Of a DNA stretch of 64,000 nt, positions 62,420 through 64,000 are shown piece after piece. How positions within the stretch are numbered: position 1 is the stretch's first letter; every line of letters begins with the position of its first letter. This stretch comes from Bacteroidaceae bacterium (GTDB lineage: Bacteria; Bacteroidota; Bacteroidia; Bacteroidales; Bacteroidaceae). The translations under genes were made by a program, and so were the position numbers. A model generated the notes under the pieces. The model did no database searches and was not told where the DNA came from. It saw only the letters and a list, made by a program, of their open reading frames with translations. Where the stretch lies: contig JAGCPY010000067.1 of assembly GCA_017965425.1 (NCBI GenBank), positions 186,001 to 250,000 of the forward strand, written 5' to 3'.

Positions 62420-64000
62420 AATGCACGGTCTTGTTGTACTTGTTCCATCACTCGCAAGAAGTTCCTTCCCCAAATGAGACGGAGGTCGGCTTCGGAATAC
62501 CGTTCACGAAGAAGACGGCGGGTGAAGTTGATGAGCTCTGAAGCGGATGCCAGTCCAGACACCCCACCGTCGCCATCGAAGTCTGTACCGATACCCACAT
62601 GTTCTATACCCATTACCTCGACCATGTGGTTGAGATGAGCCACGGCATCAAGGATAGTGGCCTGCCCGTCTTTGCGGAGGAAGCCGTTGTAGAAGGTGAC
62701 TTGAGCTACGCCGCCTTTGGTCGCGAGAGCACGCAACTGATCGTCAGTCAGATTGCGCGGATGATTACAGAGAGCGCGACTGGAAGAGTGGGAGCAGACG
62801 ATAGGGTGTCGGCTGATATCCAGAGCATCATAGAAACTGCGTTCGCTGGCATGGGAGAGGTCAACCATCACCCCAAGACGGTTCATCTCGCGGACAACCT
62901 GTGCTCCGAAATCCGACATACCTTCCAATGCCTCACCTTCGTGAGGACGTGCTGAACCGCAAATGTCGTTGTTCCCATTATGGCACAGCGTCATGTAAAC
63001 GACTCCTTTCTGTGCAAAGTGTTCCAGCAATGAAAGATCGTGTCCGATAGCATAACCGTTTTCTATGCCGAGCATGATGGCGTGTTTACCTTCTTTTTTC
63101 AGTTGGTAAAGGTCTGCTGGTGTTCGGGCAAGACCGACGGCGTTGGCATTTTGCTTTACCAATTGTTCTACGCGACAGAGTTGATGATTGGCATAGTCCG
63201 TGGCGGCGGAAAAGCCTTCAGGTGTGCGTTCTCCTTGTGGAATGTAAGCCACCATGATGCTGGCATCCAGTCCACCTTCTGTCATCTTGTGGAGGTCCAC
63301 GAGGATGCGCGGGTCACGCTGGTTGAAGTGGATGTCTTGATTGAAGAACATGGGTGTATCGCAATGGCTGTCCAACGTGAGGATACGATGGTGTAAACGA
63401 CGAGCCGATGCGTAATTGGCAGCTTCGTCTGTCAGCCAACGGAAAAGTGGCATCATAGACTCGTCGTTTCGTAAGCAGAAACATTCGGGATGCCACTGCA
63501 CACCGATGATGCTCTTGTGTTCTGAAGACTCCACCGCTTCAATGACACCATCCTTGGCAAATGCAGAGATGCGGAGATGTGGCCCTGCTTCCCGGACTGC
63601 TTGATGGTGAAAGCTGTTGACGGCAAGCGTATCAGTCCCAAAAATAGAGTGAAGCAACGAATCCTCTTCTATATTAACGGTGTGTGAAGCGTAAGAGCGG
63701 TCAAGGTCTTGGCTGTGTTTGATGGAAGGTGATGGGATGTCCTGCCAGATACTCCCGTCCAAAGCCGCTGCCAACATCTGAATACCCCGGCAGATGCCTA
63801 AGATGGGTATCTGCCGGTCAAAGGCCAAACGAATGAGCAGAAGTTCTGCCAAGTCACGACGGGGGTTGATGTTTCCCAACTTTGGCAAAGGTTCTTCGTT
63901 TACAAAAAGTGGATTAAGGTCAGCACCGCCAGAGAGCAACAAACCGTCAATGCGGTCAAGTACCGAAACCAATGCATCTGCATTATCTGTAGGAGGCAGA
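62416..64000 (-). CDS. C26 glutamine amidotransferase-like / M19 dipeptidase fusion (5' truncated)
   Basis: 527 codons are visible; the frame is open to the right edge, so the start is outside. The N-terminal part (about 1-180) is a class I glutamine amidotransferase-like domain of the PuuD/C26 type: LLLSGGADLNP, nucleophile Cys in GICRGIQMLAAAL and His-Glu in GVQWHPECF. The second part (about 200-527) is a membrane dipeptidase of family M19: LDSHCDTP (metal), GIENGYAIGHD, HNGNNDICG, VMVDLSHASE, CSHSSSRAL and GIGTDFDGDGG. Together they may cut gamma-glutamyl and dipeptide bonds in turn. It is coupled to the M28 gene by an ATGA overlap. Confidence 0.88.
   Translation of the reverse strand, partial: LPPTDNADALVSVLDRIDGLLLSGGADLNPLFVNEEPLPKLGNINPRRDLAELLLIRLAFDRQIPILGICRGIQMLAAALDGSIWQDIPSPSIKHSQDLDRSYASHTVNIEEDSLLHSIFGTDTLAVNSFHHQAVREAGPHLRISAFAKDGVIEAVESSEHKSIIGVQWHPECFCLRNDESMMPLFRWLTDEAANYASARRLHHRILTLDSHCDTPMFFNQDIHFNQRDPRILVDLHKMTEGGLDASIMVAYIPQGERTPEGFSAATDYANHQLCRVEQLVKQNANAVGLARTPADLYQLKKEGKHAIMLGIENGYAIGHDLSLLEHFAQKGVVYMTLCHNGNNDICGSARPHEGEALEGMSDFGAQVVREMNRLGVMVDLSHASERSFYDALDISRHPIVCSHSSSRALCNHPRNLTDDQLRALATKGGVAQVTFYNGFLRKDGQATILDAVAHLNHMVEVMGIEHVGIGTDFDGDGGVSGLASASELINFTRRLLRERYSEADLRLIWGRNFLRVMEQVQQDRAL

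Overview
The window reads as a chromosomal segment of a Bacteroidales bacterium, most likely Prevotellaceae. The evidence is: many start sites preceded by the Bacteroidetes sigma-ABfr promoter (-33 TTTG, -7 TAnnTTTG); type IX secretion genes (porX, a porW/sprE homologue, and a large secreted protein with a T9SS-like tail); a DUF4492-cydA-cydB oxidase operon; DUF3316, DUF4292 and DUF4369 proteins typical of the phylum; and lipoprotein signals with weak or absent Shine-Dalgarno sequences. Genus-level identity cannot be fixed from sequence reading alone.

Layout. 1-692: 3' end of a GH2 beta-galactosidase-like gene. 770-1450: repeat element A, its 22-bp array, a hairpin and tRNA-Leu. 1656-4907: a large secreted protein. 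5072-10232: rimP-nusA-infB-cvpA. 10219-14782 (minus): GH125 mannosidase, then DUF4492-cydA-cydB. 14899-15296: repeat element B. 15325-17456 (minus): DEAD-box helicase and two tandem tRNA-Asn genes. 17600-24439 (plus): PfkB kinase, S41 protease, CXXC-less thioredoxin-like lipoprotein, greA, HIT protein, THUMP-like methyltransferase and WbqC. 24452-25976: dgt, divergent from dut. 25997-30541: dut, TPR lipoprotein, DUF4292 lipoprotein and EnvC-like protein. 30579-30913: repeat element C. 31153-33173: epimerase and PAP2. 33130-34941 (minus): typA. 35068-41782 (minus): aroA, 104-aa protein, porW, porX, tsaE. 41912-41986: tRNA-Pro. 42222-44828: thioesterase, NUDIX, YhcH and NlpC/P60 genes and a small MITE-like repeat. 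44933-47099: an IS1595-type element with passenger genes. 47188-55878: GH2 beta-galactosidase, parC, DUF3316 protein and S41 lipoprotein. 55888-56190: repeat element D. 56423-64000: polA, membrane protein, YpfJ-like zinc metallopeptidase, sufE, M28 peptidase and a C26-M19 fusion cut by the right edge.

The strongest candidate for something undescribed is the repeat family A-D. Each copy is a large inverted repeat built from ten copies of a GGTGAGGGAT unit in one fixed layout. Each arm has one outward-facing unit, exactly 35 bases, then four units at 11-11-10-10 base spacing; the centre is 8 to 163 bases. All eight arms obey this although the 35-base spacers differ between copies. Each element also has a nearby pair of 22-bp tandem repeats (AAGGTGTACACGTTCC plus six bases), and each lies directly 3' of a gene. 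A second, GC-rich palindromic repeat family seems to have entered coding sequence. It supplies the C-terminal tail of the DUF4492 protein, the N-terminal ends of two adjacent secreted proteins, and possibly parts of parC and the helicase, recalling the Rickettsia palindromic elements. A third item is the IS1595-type element, which carries a membrane protein and a small HTH protein and sits just upstream of the GH2 promoter.

Most other genes are ordinary chromosomal genes. Coordinates of starts were adjusted where a promoter -7 box or family alignment from memory showed that the longest reading frame begins too early. Nothing here was checked against a database.
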